From Trametopsis cervina (taxonomy: Eukaryota; Basidiomycota; Agaricomycetes; Polyporales; Irpicaceae), in contig MU278357.1 in NCBI GenBank assembly GCA_022385755.1, positions 186,001 through 250,000 of the forward strand: a stretch of DNA of 64,000 nt, written 5' to 3'. A model generated the notes under the pieces. It made no database searches, was not told the origin of the DNA, and saw nothing but the letters and a program-made list of their open reading frames with translations. Position 1 is the first letter of the stretch. Every line of letters starts with the position of its first letter. The translations under genes were made by a program, and so were the position numbers. This document shows, in pieces, positions 12,460 through 22,055 of the stretch.

Positions 12460-12602
12460 TTTTTTTTTTTTTTTTTTTTTTTNNNNNNNNNNNNNNNNNN
12501 NNNNNNNNNNNNNNNNNNNNNNNNNNNNNNNNNNNNNNNNNNNNNNNNNNNNNNNNNNNNNNNNNNNNNNNNNNNNNNNNNNNNNNNNNNNNNNNNNNNN
12601 NN
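12457..12602 (-). other. Poly(A) tail of the LINE followed by an assembly gap
   Basis: Twenty-six T (12457-12482) are followed by 120 N (12483-12602). The T run is the reverse complement of the LINE poly(A) tail. The gap size is probably arbitrary, because assemblers commonly stop at long homopolymers; the last bases of the 3' UTR may be missing. Confidence 0.9.
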
Positions 12603-12626
12603 AGGAGCGTTGCGTCGGTCTTGCGG

Positions 12627-12660
12627 ACCGGCGCCGGTGGCAGGCAACTGACAAAGTCAG
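12627..12660 (-). other. Two inverted repeats in the LINE 3' UTR
   Basis: ACCGGCGCCGGT (12627-12638) is a perfect 12-nt palindrome. CTGAC-AAA-GTCAG (12648-12660) is a perfect 5-bp stem with a 3-nt loop. They lie between the ORF2 stop and the poly(A). In several LINEs the reverse transcriptase recognises a 3'-UTR hairpin (established for other clades); this role here is inferred from position. Confidence 0.5.
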
Positions 12661-12730
12661 CCCCACTTTAGTTCCACCCGCTGTAGTAGGGGAGTCCCAC
12701 CCCAGAATTGCCAAAAAAGGGGAATGCAGT

Positions 12731-15700
12731 TTACGCACGCCCGCCGCCCGGGAGGTGGCGGGCAGTGTGAGGCTCAGCCGAAGCTATACTCACTAACCCA
12801 GGACTATAGGACGACCAGTCTTCGGGGAGGCTGGGTTCGTCGTGGAGTAGCCCGCTCCAGGTGCGGAGGAGCAGGTGTTTTTTCAGTGCGCGCCCGCCGT
12901 ATTTGGGTCGGGATAGTTCGAGGTCGATCTGGAGGCGGGCGTTCATTGCTGCGCGCCAGCGGTGGCGGATTTCGCGTGGAGAGGGGAAACGTGTAGCGTC
13001 ATCGTCAAGCTCGATGCGACGGTGGCAGCGCAGCTTCCAGATGAGGTGCGCAGACTCAGAGAGGAGGATGCGGTATAGTCGTGCCGTGCCCGGGAGTGCG
13101 GTGCCGGTGGGCGAGGTGAATGTAGCTAGCCCGCAGCCGAGGATGGTGCCGAGGCGCAGGGGGGGCCAGTGGGCGAATTTGCGCGACCAGAGGGTTGTGG
13201 CGGCTTCCCATACTTGGCGGCGTCCGGGGGCGTCGCAGTCGACTAGGATGTGTTCGAGCGTTTCCTCGACCTTGCACACGGAGCAGATCGCGCGCTGTTC
13301 GAACTCGGGTATGTGTGTCCAGTAGCTCCCGACTTTCTGTGCGTCGTGTTGGCACCTCCAGAGGAAGTCAGCGACGTTCCGCTGGAAGTCGCGGCTGCGG
13401 AGTGCCGTCCAGATGGCGCTGTCCGTGGGGGTGTGTCCGGTGAGGTGGTCGCGTACGCAAAGTCGTGTGTGCTCTAGCGCCACAGCGGTCCGCCTCCGGG
13501 CGGGTTTATTCTTCCGCGCCGCGATGCCCGCGTGGGCAGAGGCTTGTGTGAGGGCGGACAGCTTCGCGCCGGATAGGTTCCAGGCATCGGGGATGGTGAG
13601 GTCAGGGGGTGGGGTGTCCGGGAGGGCGGCTCCTTCGGCCGCAAGGGCGTCCGCGCCGTCGTTCCCGGCATCGTCGCTGTGCCCTTTCACCCAGAGGATG
13701 CGGGTGGGCGCAGAGCGGCGTCGTAGCTGGTAGACGGTGGCCCGGAAGAGTGCGGAGTTTTGTACGTCGATCCAGCCGCGGTCTTCCCATGGTTTGAGAT
13801 TGGTAGTGAGGCCATCGCAGACGTACCGCGAGTCGGTACGAATTTCCAGGGGGGCGAAGGGCGGTGTTGCGGCTACGGCCTGGTGGACGGCGAAGATCTC
13901 CGCAGTGTTGTTGGTCTGCTGCTCGCCCGGGACACGTAGGGCGCGGTTGCGAGGGTCGTTGGGTCCGTACCATATACCCGATCCTGCGCGGGCATCCGCG
14001 TAGCCGTTATGCATGCATGAGCCGTCAGTGTAGACGATGACCGCCTCCGCTGGGATTGATATTCCTGGGGGAGGTCGGTGGGCAGGGAGGCAGGAGGCGG
14101 TGGAGCGGTCAGTGAAGACGCGGAATCCCTCCGCGAGGTCGCCTCGCATGGTGACCGTTGGGTCGAAGAGGACGGCGTCGCCTTCCTGTCGTGCGTGGCT
14201 GTTGAATGCCCGTCGGTTGCGGGTGAGGGTGAGGCCGTCGGCCGGTGGGGTAGTTTCTATGTTCCATTTGGGGTTGATGTGGAGGAGCAGCTTCGCGGCG
14301 AGCGCGCAGCATAGCTTGGGGTTGGGGCAGCCGAGCTGGGTGCGGTCGTGTGCGCAGGGCGGGCATGCGCAGTTGGAACGCGGTCGGTGCACGATGGCAG
14401 GGTCAGTTTGGCGTCGAGCAACGCGGGCGAGGTCGCCTATTGTCCTCGCGTGGTGGTTCAGTCGTAGGCAGCGCGCCGTGGTGGAGTTCTGGTCGCGGGT
14501 AAGGAGGGCTGTGGCCCCGACGTGGAACCATGCGGGCATGGCTGTTCGCACGGCTGGTGAGGGCTTGATCGCAGTGAGCGTCGTGTCGTAGCGGTCGGCA
14601 GTTTTGAGCATGGTGGCGAGGCGCTCTGGGAGCTGCCCTGCAGTGGTGGTGGCTGCTCGCCAGGACTGCAGGAAGCTGTTCTGGCGCGCGGCAGGGTCGT
14701 AGTGTTGTTGTGCAGCGAGAATACTTTTCGAGATGAGCTCGTCGGCGAGGTAGGCCCACACTGGGCGTGTTTGGGTGAGGCTGAGGTACGACTGAATCCA
14801 AGTGAGTTCGATGGCGTCGTTCCGAGTGTGAATATCGAGGAGCTTGATGCCGCCTTCTTCGATTGGGAGGTAGAGGGTGTCCAGCCCTACTGGTGGTCGT
14901 TTTGCGTCGTCCCACAGGAACCGTCGTATTTTTTGTACTAGGAGTTGTTCAATGTGGAGTGGCATTCCTTGGGCCTTCGCGAGGTATTGCGTCATTCCAG
15001 CGACGATCATCTGGACGATGAGCCGTTTTCCCCGGAGTGTTGGCCTGCAGCGTCCCCAGCGGTATAAGGCGGCGGAGACTTTGTCGAGTACTGCCATCCA
15101 CGGCGTGGAGGTGTCTGCGTCGTTTCCGATCCACGCTCCCAGGAGGCGGATGGCTGCTCCGTCCGGTGTGAGGCGGGTATGCGGTGGGAAAGGGTCGGCG
15201 TGAGCGTTGATTGCGCGCTGCTGCACGACGGCGGCTCGGTAAGTGGGAGTGCCAATGGGGACGATCTCCGTCTTATCGGTGTTGAACTTTCCGCCGGAGG
15301 CTGCGCACCATTCAGCCAGGATCGTGTCCAGTGCGGCGGGGTCGTCGTGTTCAGACAGATAGGTAGTGGTGTCGTCCGCGAAGAGGGAGATGATGATCTT
15401 GTCGGCGACTCCCGGGACGCGGAATCCTTGTAGGTCGGATCCGCGGATCATGCACGCGAGTGGCTCGATCGCTAGGTTGAAGAGGAGACAGGAGAGCGGG
15501 TCGCCCTGTCGAACGCCGCGGGTGATTTGGAAGGGCGTACTGAGTTCCCCGTTTATCATGACCACAGTCTCGGCGTGTTCGTAGAGCGAGCGGATGGTGC
15601 TGATGAGTTGTGGTGCCAGCTCGTATTTTTTTAAGGCTTCCCAGAGGTAGTCGTGCATGAGTTTGTCGTATGCCTTTTCTTGGTCATGCGCCATGATGAG

Positions 15701-17797
15701 CCCGTTCTGTTCGGTTGCTTCAGTGTAGGAAATCATCATCTGGGCCAGACGTACTTGGTCAAAGATGCTGCGGCCGGGCATGAAGCCGGCCTGGTTAGGG
15801 TGGATGAGGTCGGAGATGGATTGCGCCAGCTTATTTGTAAGGGCTTTGGTGAAGATTTTGTAGTCCGTGTTGAGCAGGGTTATGGGGCGGTAGTTCGCTA
15901 TTAGGGTGCGGTTGGTTTTGTTCGGTTTATAGATTGGGCACATCCATCCCGCGGCGAAGCCCGTGGATGGGTCAACGCCGTGGACTTCGATGTCGTGGTA
16001 TGCGTGAGCGAGTGCTTGGATGATGTCCAGTGGAGGAGGGCCGGTGGATTCGTCCTGCTGCGAACGGTGGTAGAGAGTTGTCCAGAGCTCGTACGGGATG
16101 CCGTCTAGCCCGGCGGCTTTGCCCGTCTCTGCGCTCTTGAGGGCGGTGATGATGTCGTCGCGGTTGACTCGTGCTGCTGTCTCCTCGCGCATCCGTGGTG
16201 AGGCCGTGACTGTAACGTGTGCTAGGACGTTTCGGATTTTGGTTACTCGGGCGGCTATGCTGCCCTGTGGGTCGATTCCCTCCGTTTGGAGGTCGTCGTG
16301 GTAGTTCCGCGCCGCCTCTGCCATGTCGCAGGATTTGCGGATGATCGCCGCGCAGCCGGTGGTGGGATTGCGGGCAGTGGGGTGTTCTAGCGCATATACG
16401 ATGTCGCGCGGCTTCCGGTCTTTGTTTACGAGGGACCAATATTTGCTGATGGTCTCTCCCTCGAGGATGTAGCGGGCCTTGGTGGCCATCCGTGCACGGC
16501 TATAGCAGTCGCGTTCCAGTTTCTGTATTTGCTGTTGGAGTAGGCCTGCGGTGAGCCGTAGGTCGGGGTCATCATGGGTGGCGGTGTGAAGCAAAGTGCG
16601 GTTGAGGTCGGTTTGGAGGGCTGCGATCTTCGCTAGCGTGCGTGGTATCGCGAGTCGTGCGCGTCGGCGAGTTTGTGTCGCGACGGCGTGCTTAAAGGTA
16701 GCTAGCGCTCGTTGTGGGTTCCTCGTCGGTGTGCGACCGAGGCGGGTTATGGTGTCGAGCTCTTTTTGGAGGGCGACGCCGAGTTCTGCGATTGTGTGTT
16801 CAAGCTCCTTATCTTTCAGTAGGTAGAGAGGCATGGTCCAGCGCCCTTTGCCGACATATGGGATGGCGGGGTCGGCTATGCGCACGCTGACTAGGGAGTG
16901 GTCGGTGTCTACGCCGCCGGTGGGTCCGATCTGCCATTCGGCGGCGGTGCTCATCATGTGGTCTGCAAGGTATATGCGGTCAATCCGAGACTGGCTACCC
17001 AAACCTGGTTGGGAGAATGAGTACGCACGGGCAGTCGGGTTTGTGGTCCGCCATCCGTCGCGTACGTGGATGGCGTCACAGAAGTCTCCTAAGGAGAGGG
17101 TGGCTTGTGGGTGGTCGCTGTGCGGTGGGAGGCGGTCGGCAGGGTCCTCAGTGAGATTAAAATCACCGAGGACTAGGTCGGGCAGTGGCAGGTGTTGCGA
17201 GAGCAGGAGCTCGTGTATGGTTGGCCAGAGCTCCGCGTTTTCCGTCGGGTCGTTGGGCGCGTAGATAGCAAGGACGTATAGCATGGAGTCCTTGTGCCAT
17301 TGTACACCGACGAGGATCGCTCGGCCTGGTATCAGCTCCCACGAGACCGTGTTGTCGGTGGGTAGGATGTCTTTGTTGAGTACGATTGCCACGCCTTGGG
17401 CGTTGGGTCGGGTCGGGTGCGCTGTGTGTATAATGTGTAGTCGTCTGCCGTAGCAGTTATGGATGGATTCTAGGTAGTCGTCCGTCATGTGAGTCTCTTG
17501 CACCGCCAGGATGCCGAGTTTTTTGTTGCGGACAAGTTGGTTGATGTGTAGCCATTTATTGCGCGGGTGGTCAGGGTTGCCGTAGCCGTGGCCCTTCATG
17601 TTGAGGGTGCCGACGTTGAGGGAGGCTCGTGTGGTTTTTCCGGTGGTGTGGCGTCCTCGTTGGGTGCGAGTGGGCCGTCGTCGGGGTGGTGCGGGCTCGG
17701 GATGGTGGTGCCAAGGTTGGTCAACGTCCGCGTCATCGCGGTGGGGAGTCGGACGAGCGCGGTGGGGGCCAGCTCGCGCGGCAGGAGGGCTGTGCAC
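12731..17797 (-). CDS. LINE ORF2: endonuclease-reverse transcriptase-RNase H polyprotein, 1688 aa
   Basis: This is one uninterrupted frame. A basic, Pro/Arg-rich leader (about residues 1-58) is followed by an APE-type endonuclease (about 60-310) with its key motifs: NVGTLNMKG, AVQETHM, LGDFNLTEDP, SRIDRIYL and TDHSLVSV. The reverse transcriptase (about 540-850) shows GKAAGLDGIPYELW, IANYRPITLLNTDYKIF, catalytic Asp in DQEKAYD, GVRQGDPLSCLLFNLAIEPL and the active-site box FADD at about residue 803. RNase H (about 1250-1380) retains D-E-D-D: YTDGSC, NNTAEIFAV, RTDSRYV and the GNDGADALA region. A Cys-rich motif CSVC...HILVDC lies near residue 1520. Together these nick target DNA, copy the RNA in place and degrade the template. 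All catalytic residues I can identify are present, so the enzyme is probably active. Translation presumably follows reinitiation or a separate RNA, as ORF1 ends 745 bases upstream. Confidence 0.96.
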   Translation of the reverse strand: MHSPPAARAGPHRARPTPHRDDADVDQPWHHHPEPAPPRRRPTRTQRGRHTTGKTTRASLNVGTLNMKGHGYGNPDHPRNKWLHINQLVRNKKLGILAVQETHMTDDYLESIHNCYGRRLHIIHTAHPTRPNAQGVAIVLNKDILPTDNTVSWELIPGRAILVGVQWHKDSMLYVLAIYAPNDPTENAELWPTIHELLLSQHLPLPDLVLGDFNLTEDPADRLPPHSDHPQATLSLGDFCDAIHVRDGWRTTNPTARAYSFSQPGLGSQSRIDRIYLADHMMSTAAEWQIGPTGGVDTDHSLVSVRIADPAIPYVGKGRWTMPLYLLKDKELEHTIAELGVALQKELDTITRLGRTPTRNPQRALATFKHAVATQTRRRARLAIPRTLAKIAALQTDLNRTLLHTATHDDPDLRLTAGLLQQQIQKLERDCYSRARMATKARYILEGETISKYWSLVNKDRKPRDIVYALEHPTARNPTTGCAAIIRKSCDMAEAARNYHDDLQTEGIDPQGSIAARVTKIRNVLAHVTVTASPRMREETAARVNRDDIITALKSAETGKAAGLDGIPYELWTTLYHRSQQDESTGPPPLDIIQALAHAYHDIEVHGVDPSTGFAAGWMCPIYKPNKTNRTLIANYRPITLLNTDYKIFTKALTNKLAQSISDLIHPNQAGFMPGRSIFDQVRLAQMMISYTEATEQNGLIMAHDQEKAYDKLMHDYLWEALKKYELAPQLISTIRSLYEHAETVVMINGELSTPFQITRGVRQGDPLSCLLFNLAIEPLACMIRGSDLQGFRVPGVADKIIISLFADDTTTYLSEHDDPAALDTILAEWCAASGGKFNTDKTEIVPIGTPTYRAAVVQQRAINAHADPFPPHTRLTPDGAAIRLLGAWIGNDADTSTPWMAVLDKVSAALYRWGRCRPTLRGKRLIVQMIVAGMTQYLAKAQGMPLHIEQLLVQKIRRFLWDDAKRPPVGLDTLYLPIEEGGIKLLDIHTRNDAIELTWIQSYLSLTQTRPVWAYLADELISKSILAAQQHYDPAARQNSFLQSWRAATTTAGQLPERLATMLKTADRYDTTLTAIKPSPAVRTAMPAWFHVGATALLTRDQNSTTARCLRLNHHARTIGDLARVARRQTDPAIVHRPRSNCACPPCAHDRTQLGCPNPKLCCALAAKLLLHINPKWNIETTPPADGLTLTRNRRAFNSHARQEGDAVLFDPTVTMRGDLAEGFRVFTDRSTASCLPAHRPPPGISIPAEAVIVYTDGSCMHNGYADARAGSGIWYGPNDPRNRALRVPGEQQTNNTAEIFAVHQAVAATPPFAPLEIRTDSRYVCDGLTTNLKPWEDRGWIDVQNSALFRATVYQLRRRSAPTRILWVKGHSDDAGNDGADALAAEGAALPDTPPPDLTIPDAWNLSGAKLSALTQASAHAGIAARKNKPARRRTAVALEHTRLCVRDHLTGHTPTDSAIWTALRSRDFQRNVADFLWRCQHDAQKVGSYWTHIPEFEQRAICSVCKVEETLEHILVDCDAPGRRQVWEAATTLWSRKFAHWPPLRLGTILGCGLATFTSPTGTALPGTARLYRILLSESAHLIWKLRCHRRIELDDDATRFPSPREIRHRWRAAMNARLQIDLELSRPKYGGRALKKHLLLRTWSGLLHDEPSLPEDWSSYSPGLVSIASAEPHTARHLPGGGRA

Positions 17798-18542
17798 TCC
17801 TCCTGCATGATCGTCGTCTCCTGATTGTACACCGTCACCAGATACTACGCTCTCGTCATCGCGCTGCGTGCCGACGGGGGGGCGTCGCGGTGCTCGGTTT
17901 GCGTAGTTGTTCGTACCATTGCCGTGTGCGGGGACCAGAGCGGGTTGTGTGTTATTATTGGTAGTCTTCGCATGTACAGCGGCGCCTTACGAAGGTTGGG
18001 CGCCGCCGGGTTCGCTTTCCGTGCGACCGACGTCGGCTATGCTGAGCGGCGCGTGGCGGGTTGCGCGGGTGCCCGCCACGCGTTAGTCAGCTTCGGTCGG
18101 ACTGCGACCAGCGGCTCGCCTGTGACCTGAATAGGTCTCCGCTCTTAATCCGTGGAGAGGTGGATTGTTCCTCCTCGCTCTGTCTCCGTCCTATGAATAG
18201 TCGGTGATTCGCAAGGGTGATATGTGCTGCAGCTGCGCTGGTAGGCTGCGGTCACACTCAGGGGTTGGATTGATTATAACAGCGCGGTGTAGTTAAGCTG
18301 GTCGTTCTGGCTGCGTTCGCGTCAGTCAGCGGTCAGCGGGGCACATGGTGTGCGGTCATGGTAAGCATATCTCAATTAGGTGAAGAAAGCGGCTATCTAG
18401 CGGGTCGGTGATTAACACAGGCCTTGAGTGCTGCATGTGTGTCTACGGATTCATGTGTTAGGGTGGATGTATGCTAGTGGGAGGTGTGTAGGACTGGGGA
18501 GGGTGGATATTGCGGTTGGATTTCATTTTGTGGGGGGTCGTA
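17798..18542 (-). other. LINE spacer between ORF1 and ORF2 (745 bp)
   Basis: Noncoding interval inside the element. An 80-codon minus frame (17838-17596) overlaps the start of ORF2 in another register and is probably not translated. No ribosome-shift signal linking the two ORFs is evident, and the distance rules out simple frameshifting. Confidence 0.6.
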
Positions 18543-20399
18543 TTAGTGACGGGGTCCTTGACGGCCTCCGCGCTTCCCATTCCAGCCGGGGAGCACGCGG
18601 TAGGGGCATAGGCCCCGTGGATGGTCAGCACCGTAGCATCCGGAGCACGGGGCATAGTCCCAACGGGTGCCTTCGCCGTCGAGCCCAACATCAAAGGTGA
18701 GGGATGCAATGAGATCTCGGAAAGCCACCCACTGCGCCATGTTTTCGGTGGGAGGATCAATGTACAAGCATACTTTGGGCTCGCTGTGCCCTCCAGGAGC
18801 GGAGGTAGGGAGCAGCGCGAGCTCTGTGGTGCTTGCGATGCGTTGTGGTAGGTCGTCCGGGACCACTGCACCCTCTGCGCGGGCTCGTTCTGCCATAGCG
18901 AAGAGGTCGGGAGCGGCTTGTGAGGTGATGGTGTTGATGATAGTGTCCCTCAGGGAGGGCAGGTGCGGCGCGGATATGCCCTGAAGGGCGCAAATGAACT
19001 TTGGAGTGGTCCAGGCGATGGAGGTGACAAAGAAGGTGATGCGCGGCGATTTGAAGGACCAGCAGTGCTGATTTGTGAGGCGGTAGAAGTCTCCGGGCGT
19101 GATCATCGATAGACAGTAGCTTGCGGGATGAGGTTTGCGGTCATCTTCCCTGATGGGGGAGGAGATGCGGAATGTCGCTGCTGGGTCGTCGAGGGCAAGC
19201 CGGAGTGCGGTGGTGAGGTCGCTCAGCGTTGTGTCGGTTCCGATTGCTCGTTCGCCCCAGACCTGTATGGCGGCAATGGGTCCAGCGTGGCTGAACCATT
19301 TCCGGCGTTGCGGTTTGTCCATGTTGTTGAATAGCGCCAGCGGGTCGGCGAGGTGACGAGTGGGGAAGTCGGTGGGTGGTTTCGGTGTGAACGGCTGCGG
19401 TGGTGGAGTATTGACATGTTCAGCGGTTGCTGGTCTCTGTGTCGCTGGCGGGGTGCGGGTTGCAGTGGAGGGGGGAGGAGCTTCCGTCTCGGTGTCAAGG
19501 AGCTGCAGCATCATTTGCCTCCCTGAGAGCGCAGGTGGTGCTTGTGGCGGCCTGAGCGGTTCCAGGCGAATGGGTGCAGTGTCATCCGTCGTGATCCGCG
19601 ATTGGCTATCGTCGTCCTCGCCATTGATGAGTTGCCTGGCGAGGGCGTCGAAGTTGAGGTCCATGTACATGTCGTCGTCGTCATCGGCGAAATCCATGTC
19701 AGGTGAGGCTGCGCGAGTGGGCGCAGGTGGGTGGGCTGCCCTCGTTGTGTCGTGTGGAGGACTAGCGCGTGTGCCGGCATTTGTTGGCGCATGCATCGAT
19801 TGTGCTAGTCCCGGGACTGTGGTGGTGTGAGGGGCTTGTAGCGGTGGCCAAGCTGCGTCTAGAATTCCGCTCGTGTCGGTCATAGCTGTCGCGGTCGGTG
19901 GTGGGCCCGGAGGAACAAAGTTCTCTGCTGGACGGTGCTGCGTTCGCTTAGATGGGTGGTCGCTCTGGTCTGAGCGACGCCTTTTGTGCCTTTGGATCGT
20001 GGTGAATCCTTCGCCGTCGCCGTCGAGGAGGGGATCAGACTCTGCTACCGTTCGGGACGGGTTGTCTGGGGCAGTGAGGTGCGTTGGGTCGGGGTTCCCG
20101 TTCGTGAGAGTCGTTGCTGGCTTAGTGGGTGTAGCGTCGTCAAGGTCGCCTCGCTGGACTGTGAGGCTGGCGTAGCGCGTGCCTCCTGGACGAGGAGCGG
20201 TTCTGGGTTTAGCCTTCGCCGGTTTATCGGCTGGGGTTGGGTCTCTACCGGGTGCTATGGAGGGTAGGTTAGGTGGTTGAGATGGAGGTGTGTTGCGCTG
20301 GACAGCGCTGTGGTGGGACATACTGGTCGTTCCGGATCGGAGCCCTGCGCGAGCTGCCATGGTCTGCTTCGGCGCGGTGGGTTTCTGGGACGAGGTCAT
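18543..20399 (-). CDS. LINE ORF1: gag-like nucleic-acid-binding protein, 618 aa
   Basis: A single open frame starting MTSSQKPTAPKQTMAAR. The first half is low-complexity (Pro/Thr/Ala-rich) with a basic patch (RHKRRRSDQ) and an acidic run (DFADDDDDMYMDLNFD). A folded-looking core follows (FPTRHLADPLALFNNMDKPQ onward, including WFSHAGPIAAIQVWGERA). One zinc knuckle, C-x2-C-x4-H-x4-C (CSGCYGADHPRGLC), lies close to the C-terminus, with a basic tail (GKRGGRQGPRH). ORF1 proteins coat the LINE RNA and form the ribonucleoprotein; the knuckle is the usual RNA contact in Tad1- and I-type elements. There are no internal stops. Assignment rests on position upstream of ORF2 and on the knuckle. Confidence 0.9.
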   Translation of the reverse strand: MTSSQKPTAPKQTMAARAGLRSGTTSMSHHSAVQRNTPPSQPPNLPSIAPGRDPTPADKPAKAKPRTAPRPGGTRYASLTVQRGDLDDATPTKPATTLTNGNPDPTHLTAPDNPSRTVAESDPLLDGDGEGFTTIQRHKRRRSDQSDHPSKRTQHRPAENFVPPGPPPTATAMTDTSGILDAAWPPLQAPHTTTVPGLAQSMHAPTNAGTRASPPHDTTRAAHPPAPTRAASPDMDFADDDDDMYMDLNFDALARQLINGEDDDSQSRITTDDTAPIRLEPLRPPQAPPALSGRQMMLQLLDTETEAPPPSTATRTPPATQRPATAEHVNTPPPQPFTPKPPTDFPTRHLADPLALFNNMDKPQRRKWFSHAGPIAAIQVWGERAIGTDTTLSDLTTALRLALDDPAATFRISSPIREDDRKPHPASYCLSMITPGDFYRLTNQHCWSFKSPRITFFVTSIAWTTPKFICALQGISAPHLPSLRDTIINTITSQAAPDLFAMAERARAEGAVVPDDLPQRIASTTELALLPTSAPGGHSEPKVCLYIDPPTENMAQWVAFRDLIASLTFDVGLDGEGTRWDYAPCSGCYGADHPRGLCPYRVLPGWNGKRGGRQGPRH

Positions 20400-21221
20400 G
20401 CTGGTTAGGCTGGTCGGTGTCTAGACTGAGAATGTGGTAGCGGAAGCGTCGTGCTGGTGCTGGGGCTTGTCACATTTTGGGCTGCCATTTTTATATTATG
20501 GTGGCGTCGCAAGCGTTTAGTTGTTGTTCTCCGTTCAAGGCGGTCGTGCAGGGTGGGTTTCGTGTTGTGTGTGGGTCATAGGTCGTGAGTGGGCCTACTT
20601 GTAGTGGTGGCGCTGGTCAGTCGGCAGCGGTTTTCTGTCTGGTCCTCGCTGTCGTGCGGTGGTTGGTTGGTGGGCGACGGTCGTGGCTTATTTCTGGGCC
20701 GAGCGGTGGTCTACTAGTTCAGCGGATGCGTCTCCGTCGGCTGGTGTATCTGTCGGTTGGTGGGGATGTTCAGTAGGTCGTTCAGGGTGTGTGCTGTCGC
20801 GTGGAGTGTCCGTCGGGCGTTCGAGGTAGTTCACGTGAGCGTCGGGACGCCCCGGTATCGGTCGCGTCAGAGCTGGCTCACGGGGCGTCTGATTGGTGTT
20901 GGGTGTCCTTTTGGGTCTAGGGGTGTGGTTCGTGCTGGGGGTCAGTTCGGTTAGCGCGTATAGGGGATGGGTAGTGCAAGGGTCATTAACGCGTAGTTCT
21001 GGTGGTGTATGTCTTAACAGCGGGCATGTCATTCATTTGTGGTATTGGTAAACAAAGTGCGTGTGTCTACATCACAGCTGCGTTATGGTGCGGTCCTGCG
21101 CCCCCGTTCCGTCGTTCGTGGTGTGTCGTGCGGTGTCTGCTATTACGGGTGGTGGTGTCGTCAGCGGTTGGGTAGCGGGGGTGTGATCATGTATACGTGC
21201 CTATAGGTTGGCTGTCGCCTG
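20400..21221 (-). other. LINE spacer between the extra ORF and ORF1 (822 bp)
   Basis: The strand opposite the element's coding strand is strongly G/T-rich here. A 114-codon minus frame (21032-20688), Pro/Thr/Arg-rich, is open but has no recognisable feature and may be chance in C/A-rich sequence. The interval could carry an internal promoter for ORF1; nothing proves it. Confidence 0.5.
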
Positions 21222-22055
21222 TCAGTCACTGGTAGACGGTGTGTTGTGGGTGAAAGGGAGGGTGTCTATGGCCAGTTTTGGAGACTGGGTGAGCCGCGCG
21301 ATGCCTTCGCGGAAGGATCTGCGGTAGCAGTCGGATGGGAGAATCAATGCAATGCGTGGTGGGGCGCCGGGTGTGTCGGTGTCCGCCCACACGCCGCAGT
21401 GGTCTTTAAATTCTGCGAATATTCCAATGATAGTGTACCACGTGACGTCTTCGTCGGCGGTGCCTCTGATCGTGAGGTGACGGCCCCGAGCCAGTGGGCT
21501 GTGCGGTGGGAAGTTCGTTGCGTGCCAAGTTTGGAGGGCGGGGTGTAATGTGGTGCGTAAGAGTTGGGGTGTGAGAGAGGGTCCCGGGGAGGTGGATGTT
21601 CTCGGGGCGGGCCGGGCGCCGATTGTCTTTATTTTGTGCAGCCATCGTGTCAGGGTGCGGGTCGGTGGGGCTTGCTCACGCTGTCCGTCACCCAGGTCGT
21701 GCAGGTTAGTGCGCGCCAGCACGTGCGGGTGAGTGGCTGCTGGGTTGGTATCTGTGCTGGCTGCGAAGCTGACTTCGGAGAAGGTGGGGTGGTTACTGTC
21801 GACGTCGTCATGGTCTGAGTCCTGATGTCGTGTAGGGGGGGGGTATATGGACAGGATGGGAGGGAGGTGAGATTCGCAGTCTCGGATGGTTCGCATGCCG
21901 TCAAATGGGGTGGCGTTATATGCCCATCGGTCGAGGGTATCACTGTCCACAGTGGCATGTGTGCTGCTGAGGGAGGGACGGGTGGCTCGGGTCGTTTCGG
22001 ATGTTTCTGGTGTTGGTGGTGGGCTGTCGGGCAGGGGAATGGAGGTGTGGTCCAT
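21222..22055 (-). CDS. Extra upstream ORF of the LINE, 277 aa, unknown function
   Basis: An uninterrupted frame inside the element, 5' of ORF1, starting MDHTSIPLPDSPPPTPETSE. The first 160 residues are Ser/Thr/Pro/Asp-rich and look disordered. The last 100 or so look folded, with TWYTIIGIFAEFKDHCGVW and RIALILPSDCYRRSFREGIA. I recognise no zinc knuckle, RRM, coiled coil or enzyme motif. It lies well inside the duplicated target site, so it belongs to the element rather than to the host gene. LINE clades usually carry one or two ORFs; primate L1 has a short antisense ORF0, which is not comparable. It could be a second gag-like protein, a captured host exon, or chance in C/A-rich DNA; its length and the compositional contrast between the two parts argue against chance. 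Confidence 0.6.
   Translation of the reverse strand: MDHTSIPLPDSPPPTPETSETTRATRPSLSSTHATVDSDTLDRWAYNATPFDGMRTIRDCESHLPPILSIYPPPTRHQDSDHDDVDSNHPTFSEVSFAASTDTNPAATHPHVLARTNLHDLGDGQREQAPPTRTLTRWLHKIKTIGARPAPRTSTSPGPSLTPQLLRTTLHPALQTWHATNFPPHSPLARGRHLTIRGTADEDVTWYTIIGIFAEFKDHCGVWADTDTPGAPPRIALILPSDCYRRSFREGIARLTQSPKLAIDTLPFTHNTPSTSD

Noticed and set aside
12430..12796. Open frames running through the poly-T and the N gap
   Set aside because: They exist only because the gap is read as unknown residues and T as Phe (or Lys on the other strand).
12861..14591. Plus-strand open frames of 150-184 codons within the LINE
   Set aside because: They are antisense shadows of the RNase H and C-terminal part of ORF2 in GC-rich codons.
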